This document shows, in pieces, positions 34,556-43,247 of a DNA stretch of 64,000 nt (the stretch's first letter is position 1; the number at the start of each line of letters is the position of its first letter). The stretch spans positions 1-64,000 of the forward strand of contig NZ_AUHI01000006.1 of assembly GCF_000423105.1 (NCBI RefSeq), given 5' to 3'. The position numbers and the translations under genes are program-made. The notes under the pieces were generated by a model. It searched no databases. It was given only the letters and a program-made list of their open reading frames with translations, and was not told the origin of the DNA. Origin of the DNA: Halalkalibacillus halophilus DSM 18494. GTDB taxonomy: Bacteria > Bacillota > Bacilli > Bacillales > Alkalibacillaceae.

Positions 34556-35679
34556 CGTTCTCCACTCCTTTCTACTAAAGGTAAAGTTCCACGTACAATA
34601 AATTGATTTTGGTAGACTAAAAGGTCTAAAGTTCCACCAGATTGTTTCACTCTTTCTCTCATTGAAGTCAGCCCATAGCCTTCTCGAAAAGTAAATTGCT
34701 CCCTTACCGGGTTACTTATTTCAAACCGAAAAACACGTTCCCCAGGAGACTCAAATACTATATTCGCTTCACGCTCTTTACTGTGGCGCATCACATTGGT
34801 TAACGCTTCTTGAACTGCCCTATACGTTGTAACGGTCTGCTCCACATCCAAGTCAGCTGAAAAAGCGCGATTTTTAATCGAGAAATTGATTCGAATGAAG
34901 TTTTCCGCCTCAAGCTTTCGAATTAACCGGATGATTGCAGACAAGCCACCTACTTCTTCCTGACTCATTGCCTTAACAGCGTTTCTCGTCTCGTCTAAGC
35001 TTTGCTTGGCAAGTTCCTTTAACAAACGTATATCTTCGGTGTCTTGTTTGAGACGAAGTACTTCGATTTGCATTAACAGACTCGTTAATTTGTGACCGAC
35101 CCTGTCGTGAATCTCTCTACCAATATGAGTGCGTTCCTCTTGTCTCACGTGCGTTTCATTAGAAGATACCGTTCTTTTCAACCTGCGATATTCATCCAAT
35201 AAAGCCTCATGCCTGGACGATAAGTCTTCCCATTTTCCTTTTAAAATAAATGCAAGGATAAATAAGGTGCTTAGAACCACGATATAAAAGCTCGTAAACA
35301 CAAACGATAAATTAGAAGTTAAAAATAATCCCCCTGCTGAAATAATTGATAGGGAAATAAAATAAAACTTTGGCAATCGAAAACCTGCTTCTGCAGCTAT
35401 ATATGTAAAAATAATCAATACGTATGGATTCGTACTTTCGCCTTGCGAAGTTGAAAATGTAAACCAAGTCAGTAATGCAGCGAGACTTAATAATATGAAT
35501 ATAGCAACTTTTTGATTATTAAATAATGAAATGAGGAAAATTACCGCAAAGAATGCAGCACTCGCAAACCACGTACTATAACCCACTTCTGCAAAGCTGC
35601 CATTGCTCGTATGCAATCCAAGTCCCCAGCTCACAAATAGAATACTTAGCCAAACCCATATTAAATGACGCAATTCCAA
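34552..35679 (-). CDS. NarL-type sensor histidine kinase
   Basis: 375 residues, TTG start with a weak ribosome site. Six or seven membrane helices fill the first ~145 residues with very short loops, so it likely senses the membrane itself, as DesK and LiaS do. The HisKA_3 domain has phospho-acceptor His191 (REIHDRVGHKL), and the ATPase domain ends GYGLTSMRERVKQSGG. It acts with the response regulator encoded immediately downstream. Confidence 0.94.
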   Translation of the reverse strand: MELRHLIWVWLSILFVSWGLGLHTSNGSFAEVGYSTWFASAAFFAVIFLISLFNNQKVAIFILLSLAALLTWFTFSTSQGESTNPYVLIIFTYIAAEAGFRLPKFYFISLSIISAGGLFLTSNLSFVFTSFYIVVLSTLFILAFILKGKWEDLSSRHEALLDEYRRLKRTVSSNETHVRQEERTHIGREIHDRVGHKLTSLLMQIEVLRLKQDTEDIRLLKELAKQSLDETRNAVKAMSQEEVGGLSAIIRLIRKLEAENFIRINFSIKNRAFSADLDVEQTVTTYRAVQEALTNVMRHSKEREANIVFESPGERVFRFEISNPVREQFTFREGYGLTSMRERVKQSGGTLDLLVYQNQFIVRGTLPLVERSGER

Positions 35680-35741
35680 TCACCAACTACCATTTTCTTT
35701 TATCATAACATTGATTATACCAAAAAATTCCCCTAAAAAAT

Positions 35742-35768
35742 AAACTGCCTCCACGTGGAAGGCAGTTT
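35742..35768 (-). terminator. Terminator of the permease gene
   Basis: On the minus strand AAACTGCCTTCC-ACGT-GGAGGCAGTTT is followed by ATTTTTT. It starts 7 bp after the permease stop. Confidence 0.8.
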
Positions 35769-35774
35769 GCGATT

Positions 35775-37193
35775 TTACCAAATCCACAAAGCTATTAACG
35801 TCGCTACAACTAAGCCCACAATTACAGGCAAAAAGTTTTTCCTTGCTAGTTCCATAACGGAAACACCACAGAAACCAGCCACCGCAACTAAAGAAGACCA
35901 CGCAACCAGTGTACCTCCACCAGTCCAGATCGAACCTAGCTGCCCAATCGCGGCAAGCGTTGTTGCGTCAACTGTACCAACAGCCAGCGCTTCTGAAAGG
36001 GCGCCAGTTAAAGGCAAACCGGAAAACCCGGATCCATCTAATCCCGTAATAATTCCGATTAAAAGAATACCGAAAGCGGTCAAGAATGCACTTTCAGGAA
36101 TCGCCGTTTGACCAGCTTCTACAAGGTCAAACAAGAATGCTGGTGGCGTTTCTTCTAAGGACAAAATGCTACCAGAAAACTCACCACTTCCTAAGAAAAA
36201 GAATCCCGCAATCGGAATAACAGGACCCATTGCTTTAAAGGCAAACACGAATCCATTCGTAATATGCTCCCCAATACGGTCAAGTGCATTAATCTTACCA
36301 AAAGCAATCGATGCCAGTGCAAGTAATAATACAGCAACTCCACCAATTAATGCAGCCCCGTCGCCGCCTTCAAATCCTCCAGATCTGCCACCATCAATCT
36401 TAGTGAAGATCATGAAAATCATTATCGCTAACATTGCAATTGGAACAATCACTGCAAAGACATGCTTCCACTTTTCATTAGAGGGAACGAGTTCTGTCTT
36501 AACTTCCTCTTGCCCAGGTAGTTTCTTTAATTCCACTAGATTTAAAGGATTATTTGATTTACGTATTTTCTTACGGTACATAGCGTAAACGATCCCTAAC
36601 GCCACTCCACCAGTTATCAAAGATAATACCAGTGCTTGATCAGCAATAGCTCCTGCATCTAACCCTGTTGTAGAGGCGCTTAAAGTTGGAGCAACCTGCA
36701 TGATATAATCACTTGATAAAGCCATCCCTTGACCCGCAAGTGCCACAACCATTGCAGCCGCCATAATTGGTAGTCCAGCCTTAACTGCAGCAGGCACAAG
36801 CAAAGCACATATTAATGGAACAGCTGGTGTCGGCCAGAAGAACAAAGATATAACAAAAGTAACACTAAGCAAAATCACAAAAGCCACATGACCATTTGTC
36901 ATAAACTTTTGTATCGGGGCGATCATCTGCTGATCTGCTCCTAAATCTTTTAGCGAATGAAGTAATGCGACCATAAAAGTTATAATAAGGAAAATGCTAA
37001 ATAGTTCAGTAGCTGCTGTCATATTCGCATTAAATACTGCCGTAAATCCGATCACTAAGCTACCCGTATGAACCCAGGCAACCAAAAACGTCCCAACGAG
37101 TGTTGGTAAAACGACACCCTTTCTTAAAATCATCGTTACAATTACAGCTATAGTAACAAAGGCATATAACCCATGCGCAAACGTTAAATCCAT
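35775..37193 (-). CDS. Multispanning ion-transporter-superfamily permease
   Basis: 472 residues from the ATG at 37193 with GGGAGGTGG 6 bp upstream; earlier in-frame ATGs lie outside this site. About 12 hydrophobic segments. Two halves each hold a re-entrant-like stretch rich in Gly and Pro (LFFWPTPAVPLICALLVPAAVKAGLPI near 118; GLDGSGFSGLPLTGALSEAL near 400), as in the ion-transporter superfamily (citrate, lactate, arsenite and Na+/H+ antiporters). The substrate is unknown. It stands alone with its own terminator. Confidence 0.75.
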   Translation of the reverse strand: MDLTFAHGLYAFVTIAVIVTMILRKGVVLPTLVGTFLVAWVHTGSLVIGFTAVFNANMTAATELFSIFLIITFMVALLHSLKDLGADQQMIAPIQKFMTNGHVAFVILLSVTFVISLFFWPTPAVPLICALLVPAAVKAGLPIMAAAMVVALAGQGMALSSDYIMQVAPTLSASTTGLDAGAIADQALVLSLITGGVALGIVYAMYRKKIRKSNNPLNLVELKKLPGQEEVKTELVPSNEKWKHVFAVIVPIAMLAIMIFMIFTKIDGGRSGGFEGGDGAALIGGVAVLLLALASIAFGKINALDRIGEHITNGFVFAFKAMGPVIPIAGFFFLGSGEFSGSILSLEETPPAFLFDLVEAGQTAIPESAFLTAFGILLIGIITGLDGSGFSGLPLTGALSEALAVGTVDATTLAAIGQLGSIWTGGGTLVAWSSLVAVAGFCGVSVMELARKNFLPVIVGLVVATLIALWIW

Positions 37194-37353
37194 TTTGATG
37201 CCACCTCCCTGTGACATCATATGACGTTTGTTGTAAAAGGGTGTTTGCCTAAGTAACAAAGTGTTTTGCGATTTTGAGTCGGGTCGCATCATCATTCGGC
37301 AATTCCTATGTAGACTTCCTAATTAAATGATTCACGTTCGCTTTAAAACAACT

Positions 37354-37390
37354 AAAAAACCATATAACTTAATAACTAAGTTATATGGTT
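37354..37390 (-). terminator. Terminator of the 37396 gene
   Basis: AACCATATAACTTA and TAAGTTATATGGTT form a 14-bp stem followed on the minus strand by TTTTTT. Confidence 0.85.
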
Positions 37391-37395
37391 ACCTA

Positions 37396-37956
37396 TTAAT
37401 GTCCTTCTTGTTCTTCTATATACGCTTGTTCTTCCTCTTTGGTCATAACTCCAGTAGCTTTACCTATTGTGCCACCTTGCATGTTCCATATGATATTGTG
37501 ATCGACATCTGCTTGAGAGAAATCTCCAGCTTTCCACCGTTCTAAGATATCACGATATTCTTCTTCGTTCTCCCCTACATCTACTTGGTCGAGTCCATTT
37601 AATAGCCATTCAATTCGTCGGTCCGTAATTAAATAGAAACCCCACTTTTCATCAGCGTGAATCTTTTGGTGTGACATCCCGTGTATGTATTCTTGAAAAT
37701 GACGATTGGCTAACTCGTCTTGCTCTGTAGTCCCACCAAATGGATTTAAGCCTTCCTCTTCATATCTCTCTACATCTTCTTCACTTTCGAAGGTCTCGGC
37801 TTGTTCTCTGTTCGCTACTAGGTCTTCCTCTTCCGTATCCTCCTGCATAGCATCATTGCCAAATAAGACATGGTAACCATACCACCCACCGTAACTAACC
37901 GCACCCACCACAACAATGGTTAGAATGATAAGTGAGCTTTTAAGAATTTTCGACAT
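37396..37956 (-). CDS. Membrane-anchored hypothetical protein
   Basis: 186 residues. One N-terminal hydrophobic helix (about 8-30), an acidic stretch (38-70), then a conserved-looking extracellular domain starting GLNPFGGTTEQDELANRHFQEYIHGMSHQK and containing KWGFYLITDRRIEWLLNGL. The repeated YIHGMSHQK / EKWGFY pattern is known from several Bacillaceae hypothetical proteins, but I know of no function. It is single and flanked by a terminator. Confidence 0.75.
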   Translation of the reverse strand: MSKILKSSLIILTIVVVGAVSYGGWYGYHVLFGNDAMQEDTEEEDLVANREQAETFESEEDVERYEEEGLNPFGGTTEQDELANRHFQEYIHGMSHQKIHADEKWGFYLITDRRIEWLLNGLDQVDVGENEEEYRDILERWKAGDFSQADVDHNIIWNMQGGTIGKATGVMTKEEEQAYIEEQEGH

Positions 37957-38057
37957 CCAATCCCCCTAGTATTTTACTAGGTTTATTTTCCCACACAAAA
38001 ATACTTATTTCAAATAATTACATATTAAACCAATAATAGTTACATTGTTTCAAAAAA

Positions 38058-38083
38058 ATAAAGCCCTTCTAGTAAGGGCTTTA
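38058..38083 (-). terminator. Terminator of the FMN reductase gene
   Basis: AAAGCCCTT and AAGGGCTTT flank a 5-nt loop, with a T-run on the minus strand. Confidence 0.75.
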
Positions 38084-38100
38084 TTCCACATTAGTTACTT

Positions 38101-38646
38101 TTAAACTAATTCGATTAATTTTGAGATTAATTTTTCGTATCTATTAACTTCCGCTTCTGGAAGCACTAAATTATCATGTTCATCGAAAAGATCTCCTGCA
38201 CTACTAACTAGTACGCGAGGTTGTGGTGGCACATGAACATTCAAGTGACTTAGTACTTCACGAAGGTGCAATTGCGCTTGAATGGTTCCACTATTTCCAG
38301 GGGTCGCTCCAACAATTCCAGCAACTTTACCACTGATCGAATTATTTCCACCTGGCCTCGTTAACCAATCGATGCCATTTTTCAGCACTCCTGGGAAAGA
38401 ACCATTATATTGTGGTGTCGCGAATAAAACGATATCAGCAGACTCCACTTTTTCTTTGAAATTAGCTACTACTTCCGGTAAAGGGTTTTCCTCATCCTCA
38501 TTAAATACTGGCACCTGCTTATAATCAACATATTCAAAACTTGCATTTTCAGGTAGGAAATCCTCTGCTCTTTCCAAAAGCTTTTTATTTACAGAATCCT
38601 CTCTTAAACTACCACTAATTCCGATTATTTTAATTGATTTTGACAT
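38101..38646 (-). CDS. NADPH-dependent FMN reductase family flavoprotein
   Basis: 181 residues with the flavodoxin-like fold. The FMN phosphate loop GISGSLREDSVNKKLL is at the N-terminus, the family motif ATPQYNGSFPGVLKNGIDWLTRP near 77-100, and the VGATPGNSGTIQAQLHLRE loop follows. Such enzymes reduce quinones, azo compounds or chromate. It is a single gene. The region upstream carries an inverted repeat (38671-38700) and the second phased box array. Confidence 0.92.
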   Translation of the reverse strand: MSKSIKIIGISGSLREDSVNKKLLERAEDFLPENASFEYVDYKQVPVFNEDEENPLPEVVANFKEKVESADIVLFATPQYNGSFPGVLKNGIDWLTRPGGNNSISGKVAGIVGATPGNSGTIQAQLHLREVLSHLNVHVPPQPRVLVSSAGDLFDEHDNLVLPEAEVNRYEKLISKLIELV

Positions 38647-38670
38647 CTAATCTTCCTCTCTAATCTATGT

Positions 38671-38700
38671 AGACAATACCTATCGTAAAAAAGATTGTCT
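38671..38700. promoter_or_regulatory. Candidate operator of the FMN reductase gene
   Basis: AGACAAT (38671-38677) and ATTGTCT (38694-38700) form a perfect 7-bp inverted repeat with a 16-bp centre. On the minus strand it overlaps a possible promoter, TTGATT - 17 bp - TACGAT. The regulator is unknown. Confidence 0.45.
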
Positions 38701-38745
38701 TTCTAATCAAGAATTACGCATTCTTCTAACTATAACTACTCCTAT

Positions 38746-38889
38746 GCCGGCAAAACAGTTTATACACCCGTATTACAGTTCCTTTGCCGGCATACCGAGC
38801 CATCCACCCGATTGGAGCTTCCAACCGCCCGAAAACATGTGCCGTTCGCCCGAATCACAACCCTCTTCGCCGGAAAGCAATTTCTTCAT
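38746..38889 (+). repeat. Phased array of seven short GC boxes, copy B
   Basis: Heptamers begin at 38746, 38766, 38786, 38806, 38827, 38848 and 38869: GCCGGCA, ACCCGTA, GCCGGCA, ACCCGAT, GCCCGAA, GCCCGAA, GCCGGAA. The steps are 20, 20, 20, 21, 21 and 21 bp. It shares the box style, copy number, step and the word CTCCTATGCCGGCAAA (one mismatch class) with copy A at 10491. It lies between the ywgA terminator and the FMN reductase promoter, in the same orientation relative to the downstream gene as copy A. Confidence 0.78.
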
Positions 38890-38901
38890 AGTCATCTAAT
38901 G

Positions 38902-38932
38902 AAAAAACAAGGGGATTAATCCCCTTGTTTTT
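38902..38932 (-). terminator. Terminator of ywfO-ywgA
   Basis: AAAAACAAGGGG and CCCCTTGTTTTT form a stem that begins within the ywgA stop and ends in a T-run on the minus strand. Confidence 0.85.
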
Positions 38933-39428
38933 AGTGAGCCTTCATCTTTCGAATAAATTCCCATGCTTCTGAAAAATCTTCTTCTGTATAATTCTGCTTA
39001 CTTTTTACGGTGAGAACTTTTTCCTCTACTTCTTCTTGCGTAAATTCTTCGAAATATAACATCGTAGATACAAGTTCTAAGAATTTAGAGCTTTTAGAGT
39101 CCATCTCCTCCATCAGCCCTGTCATATCTGATACACCTACGTCCGCTTCTGCTAGAAAACCTTCTCCTTGCTCGGTTAGGTAGTAACGATATTGAAAATA
39201 ACCTTTTTCCTTTTCTTTCGCTTCGCCTATGAACCCGAGATTGCATAGTTCTTCTATACGCGTTGACAGTTCTTCAGAATAAGGTCCGTAAAAATGAAAA
39301 GAATATCTTTCGGAAAATGGGAAGCCGGATTTCTTTAAGATATACACCATCTTCTGCAACCTTTTTCGCCCCACGATTTCGTTTGCTTGTTTAAAGAACG
39401 CCATCAATTTCGCGTGATCCTCAAGCAT
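38931..39428 (-). CDS. ywgA: YwgA family protein
   Basis: 165 residues. Opens with an N-terminal helical region MAFFKQANEIVGRKRLQKMVYILKKSGFPF, then a winged-helix-like part with YSFHFYGPYSEELSTRIEELCNLGFI. B. subtilis encodes YwgA next to YwfO in the same order. The function is unknown; the fold resembles a DNA-binding or regulator domain. It begins 13 bp after ywfO and shares its transcript. Confidence 0.85.
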   Translation of the reverse strand: MLEDHAKLMAFFKQANEIVGRKRLQKMVYILKKSGFPFSERYSFHFYGPYSEELSTRIEELCNLGFIGEAKEKEKGYFQYRYYLTEQGEGFLAEADVGVSDMTGLMEEMDSKSSKFLELVSTMLYFEEFTQEEVEEKVLTVKSKQNYTEEDFSEAWEFIRKMKAH

Positions 39429-39441
39429 GATTCCATCCCCT

Positions 39442-40740
39442 TTACCCTTTTAAAATTTCAAGTATACGTTGTTTCGCTTTCGAGTCATCTGGAAGCTCAT
39501 GAATTAGATCTTTGGCATAATAAAGTTTGTGATCTGTCCGCTTCTTACCTGAGATTGCCTCTACAATTTCAGACTGTCTTGATAACTCTTTCAACTCACC
39601 ACTCGGCAATTGCAAATGAATTGGAAGCCTTTCCTCTTCTTCCCCTGGTCGGTAAAAATCATAAGGTAAGTCGGAAGAAGAATCCATTTCTAAATAATAA
39701 CTAGGATCAATTCCTGCTTCTATGAAACTCTCTTTTAAATCCATCAATTCACGGTACTGTGTCCCTGGGTTAAATTCTATATATTTAAATAAATCTCTAT
39801 TAATAAACCGGCGACATAAATCAGCTAGAATTTCATCCGATTCTTCTTGCCACGTATGAAAATAATACATTACCACATTCTCATCGAGTTTTAAATAGTC
39901 CTTCAAGCTTACATCTTTGTGGAAGAAACTCTCAAAATGCTTAGGCTCAAATTCGAATGCATAATCGGAGGAGAAAAAAAGATCTCTAGCTCGATGAAGA
40001 ATTTTTGAAAGGATCACTTCTGCACTTCTTGTCACAGGATGAAAATAAACTTGCCAATACATTTGATAACGACTCATAATATAATCTTCTACTGCATGCA
40101 TACCACTTTCTTTAATTACTACTTGATCTTCTTTCGGCCGCATCACACGTAAAATACGCTCCATGTCAAAATGACCGTAGCTAACTCCAGTAAAATATGC
40201 ATCTCGCTGTAAATAATCCATTCGATCGGCATCAATCTGACTTGATATAAGACTTACCACCAATTTATTGGAGTACGTTTTATGAATGACATCCGCCACA
40301 TCTTGCGGAAACTGGTCACTTACTTTTCTTAATATCTGATTCACTTCCGTATCACCTAAAATAATTGCTCTCGTGAAATCTTCATGGTCCAAATCAAACA
40401 CTTTTTCAAAGGAATGAGAATAAGGTCCATGGCCGAGATCATGTAGGAGGGCAGCACATAAACAAAGAATACGTTCCTCTTCATCCCAGTAGGTTTGGCC
40501 TTTAAAATTCTCTAAGATTCTTCTAACAATTTCATAGACACCTAATGAATGGTTAAAACGACTATGTTCTGCTCCGTGAAAAGTGTAAAACGTGGTACCA
40601 AGCTGTTTAATTCTTCTTAGTCGTTGGAACTCTGCGGTACTTACCAAATCCCAAATAATTCGATCACGAACATGTATGTAACGATGTACGGGGTCTTTGA
40701 ATACCTTTTCTTCATCCAGTTTTTCATCCTGATAAGCCAT
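39442..40740 (-). CDS. ywfO: HD-domain nucleotide phosphohydrolase YwfO
   Basis: 432 residues from the ATG at 40740, with AAAGGG 8 bp upstream; a GTG at 40764 is in frame but has no good ribosome site. The HD motif set is complete: His in EHSRFNHSLGVYE, His-Asp in AALLHDLGHGPYSHSFE and Asp in QIDADRMDYLQRDAYFTG. B. subtilis YwfO is the same length and is reported to remove triphosphate groups from nucleotides. It is followed by ywgA. Confidence 0.92.
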   Translation of the reverse strand: MAYQDEKLDEEKVFKDPVHRYIHVRDRIIWDLVSTAEFQRLRRIKQLGTTFYTFHGAEHSRFNHSLGVYEIVRRILENFKGQTYWDEEERILCLCAALLHDLGHGPYSHSFEKVFDLDHEDFTRAIILGDTEVNQILRKVSDQFPQDVADVIHKTYSNKLVVSLISSQIDADRMDYLQRDAYFTGVSYGHFDMERILRVMRPKEDQVVIKESGMHAVEDYIMSRYQMYWQVYFHPVTRSAEVILSKILHRARDLFFSSDYAFEFEPKHFESFFHKDVSLKDYLKLDENVVMYYFHTWQEESDEILADLCRRFINRDLFKYIEFNPGTQYRELMDLKESFIEAGIDPSYYLEMDSSSDLPYDFYRPGEEEERLPIHLQLPSGELKELSRQSEIVEAISGKKRTDHKLYYAKDLIHELPDDSKAKQRILEILKG

Positions 40741-40823
40741 GTTTACAGCCCTTTCTTCTTTCACGCCATTAGTTACCTATATTATATCTGTTTCGACAAT
40801 TGAATAAAAGCATGTACACAAAA

Positions 40824-41729
40824 TCACTTTCTCCAATCGCTAAGGATACTCTCCGCTTCTTTTAAAGTCACCTTTTTAAAACGAACAAGTCCCCCAGGTG
40901 GTAATTGAGCGAGTTTATAATGATCAACTGTGATGACGGTGCCTAACGTGGCATACCCACCAGTCGTTTGACGATCGGCTAATAAGATCATCGGCTGACC
41001 ACTAGAGGGTACTTGAATCGTACCAAACGTAGTCACATTGGACACAATATCTGCCCCATCGAGATGCTTCAGTTGTTCTCCCGCTTCTAATACACAGCCC
41101 ATGCGATCTCCCTTTTTCATCACATATTCAGCTTGATAAAAATAATCTATTGATGGTGCTGTAAATTTATCTGCATATGGACTTTCTATTACTCTTAAAG
41201 TAACTTCTTTTGTGTAAGTTGGAATATCTTCTATACTAGCTTTGTATTGAGCAATACCATTTGATTGAGATGCTACATGAATGACCTCTCCAGATTCTAA
41301 CCGTTTACCAAATCCACCTCGTTCATAGGTTGATTGGCTTTCTAAGTACACTGGTGATTTCACCCCACCTGCAATACAGATATAAGCTCTCACCCCAGCC
41401 TTTGGTTGATTAAAGGTTAGTACTTGTCCTTGTTCAACATGTAGTAGGGCATATCTTTCCACGTCCTCACCATCTAACTGAACAGACAAGTCTGCCCCGG
41501 TGATTACTATCTCTAATGAATCTAAACATTCCAACTCTGCCCCTGAATAGGTTACCTCTAGTCCTGCAGCATGATCTTCATTACCCACCATTCGATTTCC
41601 TAAAATGAGCGCATACCGATCCAATGCTCCGGAAACTGGTACACCAATATCCTGATATCCTACCCTACCTAGGTCTTGAATTGTAAGCATTAATCCTGGT
41701 TCTATAACTTTTATAGCTCCATCGCTCAT
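40824..41729 (-). CDS. pxpC: 5-oxoprolinase subunit PxpC
   Basis: 301 residues from the ATG at 41729, 8 bp after GGGAG. The KipA/AHS2 domain has the opening motif VIEPGLMLTIQDLGRVGYQDIGVPVSGALDRYAL and the conserved stretch SNVTTFGTIQVPSSGQPMILLADRQTTGGYATLG. With PxpA and PxpB it forms the ATP-dependent 5-oxoprolinase that opens pyroglutamate to glutamate. Related proteins are biotin-dependent carboxyltransferase-like, but here the complete pxpBAC set gives the role. It starts 21 bp after pxpA. Confidence 0.93.
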   Translation of the reverse strand: MSDGAIKVIEPGLMLTIQDLGRVGYQDIGVPVSGALDRYALILGNRMVGNEDHAAGLEVTYSGAELECLDSLEIVITGADLSVQLDGEDVERYALLHVEQGQVLTFNQPKAGVRAYICIAGGVKSPVYLESQSTYERGGFGKRLESGEVIHVASQSNGIAQYKASIEDIPTYTKEVTLRVIESPYADKFTAPSIDYFYQAEYVMKKGDRMGCVLEAGEQLKHLDGADIVSNVTTFGTIQVPSSGQPMILLADRQTTGGYATLGTVITVDHYKLAQLPPGGLVRFKKVTLKEAESILSDWRK

Positions 41730-41750
41730 AGTAAACACTCCCAAGCTATT

Positions 41751-42503
41751 TTAAATGGATTTTATTGATATTCCTTGTTCCTTCAAGTAGTTTTTCACTT
41801 CATTTACTTGGTTTACAACATCTTCTCCATCCCCATGAAAACAAATCGTATCCGCATAAAGGTTAATGACACTTCCATCAACTGTGCTTACCTGTCCTTT
41901 GGTTACTATATCAAGCACTTGTTGTTGAATATGTTCGCGCTTTGTTAGAACCGAATTACTTTCACTTCTTGGACTTAAAAAACCTTCTCGCGTATAGGTT
42001 CTGTCTGCAAATGCCTCTGAAGCAACATTTAATCCTACTTTTTTTCCTGCTTTTAATAACTCACTATTCGCAAGCCCATAAAGCAATAATTCCCCATTAT
42101 AATCATAGATTGCCTCAGCTATAGCTTCTGCTACTGCACTATCTTTTGCGGCCTGATTATAAAGTGCTCCGTGTGGCTTCACATGGTGTAAGGGCCAATC
42201 CGATACTTTCGCAAAACCATCGATCGCACCTACCTGATAGATCATCATATGGTATATCTCTTTTGGTTTCATATCGATTACTCTGCGTCCAAACCCCAAA
42301 AGGTCCTGGTACCCCGGGTGAGCACCAATTTGAACTTCATTTTCTTTAGCTAGATGAATTGTTTCAGGAATCGTCATGAAATCGCCTGCATGAAATCCAC
42401 AGGCGATATTTGCAGAAGTAATTACTTTCATCAATCGTTCATCATCGCCCATTTGATAAGGTCCAAAACTCTCTCCTAAATCTGCATTTATATCAATTTT
42501 CAT
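41751..42503 (-). CDS. pxpA: 5-oxoprolinase subunit PxpA (LamB/YcsF family)
   Basis: 250 residues. Family motifs: the N-terminal IDINADLGESFG, SANIACGFHAGD, VQIGAHPGYQDLLGFGRR and HVKPHGALYNQAA. The fold is a glycoside-hydrolase/deacetylase-like TIM barrel and provides the catalytic part of the oxoprolinase. It shares one base with the pxpB stop (TAATG), so the two subunits are translated in step. Confidence 0.96.
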   Translation of the reverse strand: MKIDINADLGESFGPYQMGDDERLMKVITSANIACGFHAGDFMTIPETIHLAKENEVQIGAHPGYQDLLGFGRRVIDMKPKEIYHMMIYQVGAIDGFAKVSDWPLHHVKPHGALYNQAAKDSAVAEAIAEAIYDYNGELLLYGLANSELLKAGKKVGLNVASEAFADRTYTREGFLSPRSESNSVLTKREHIQQQVLDIVTKGQVSTVDGSVINLYADTICFHGDGEDVVNQVNEVKNYLKEQGISIKSI

Positions 42504-43225
42504 TACCGGACCTCCTCTGTCTTTAATTGGTATACACCACTTTTCACTTTCGATTCGATCATGTGAAAATCCGTTAAACTTACTGCTTGAAATTGCAACT
42601 GGTCCCCAATAGAAAATAAAGAAGGCTGTTCCGCATTCGCTTGAAATAAATTAATAGGAGTTTTCCCAATGATATTCCATCCCCCTGGAGAATCAATCGG
42701 GTATACTCCTGTTTGAGACCCAGCAATACCAACACTCCCTGCCTCGACATTTCCTCTTGGTTCTTCTAATCTTTCCGTTGCAATCGTTTCGTCCAGCCCT
42801 CCAACATAAGGAAATCCAGGTAAGAAACCAATCATATATACGGTATATACAACATTTGTGTGTTTTTTAATTACATCTTGCTCACTTAAATAATTTGTTT
42901 TTGCCACACGCGCCAAGTCCGGTGCCAGCACTTTTTCGTAACAAACCGGTAAGACGACTCGTTTATTTGCAGAAGGAACCGTTTTAGGTACTTGTTGTAA
43001 CTTTTCTTCTAATTTAGACTTCATCGTTTCGTACGTTATCACTCGCCAATCGAAGTATACAGCTACGGAGTGATAACTAGGTACAACCTCAATTATATTT
43101 TCCAATTGATCTTCTATTAAATGATAATAGCAAGCTTTAACTTTTGCATGCGTTTCAAGGGAAATCGTATGGCCAAAAGTTATGCTTATGCCTTGATCAC
43201 CAATGGGGCTAAATGTAGGTTTCAT
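42503..43225 (-). CDS. pxpB: 5-oxoprolinase subunit PxpB (KipI family)
   Basis: 240 residues. The AHS1/KipI family core GFLPGFPYVGGLDETIATERLEEPR and the end motif VGIAGSQTGVYPIDSPGGWNIIGKTP are both present. In B. subtilis the homologue KipI also inhibits the sporulation kinase KinA; here, because it sits with pxpA, pxpC and pcp, oxoproline hydrolysis is the likelier role. It starts 22 bp after pcp. Confidence 0.95.
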   Translation of the reverse strand: MKPTFSPIGDQGISITFGHTISLETHAKVKACYYHLIEDQLENIIEVVPSYHSVAVYFDWRVITYETMKSKLEEKLQQVPKTVPSANKRVVLPVCYEKVLAPDLARVAKTNYLSEQDVIKKHTNVVYTVYMIGFLPGFPYVGGLDETIATERLEEPRGNVEAGSVGIAGSQTGVYPIDSPGGWNIIGKTPINLFQANAEQPSLFSIGDQLQFQAVSLTDFHMIESKVKSGVYQLKTEEVR

Positions 43226-43247
43226 ATTTGCCTCCTCCTTTACATAT

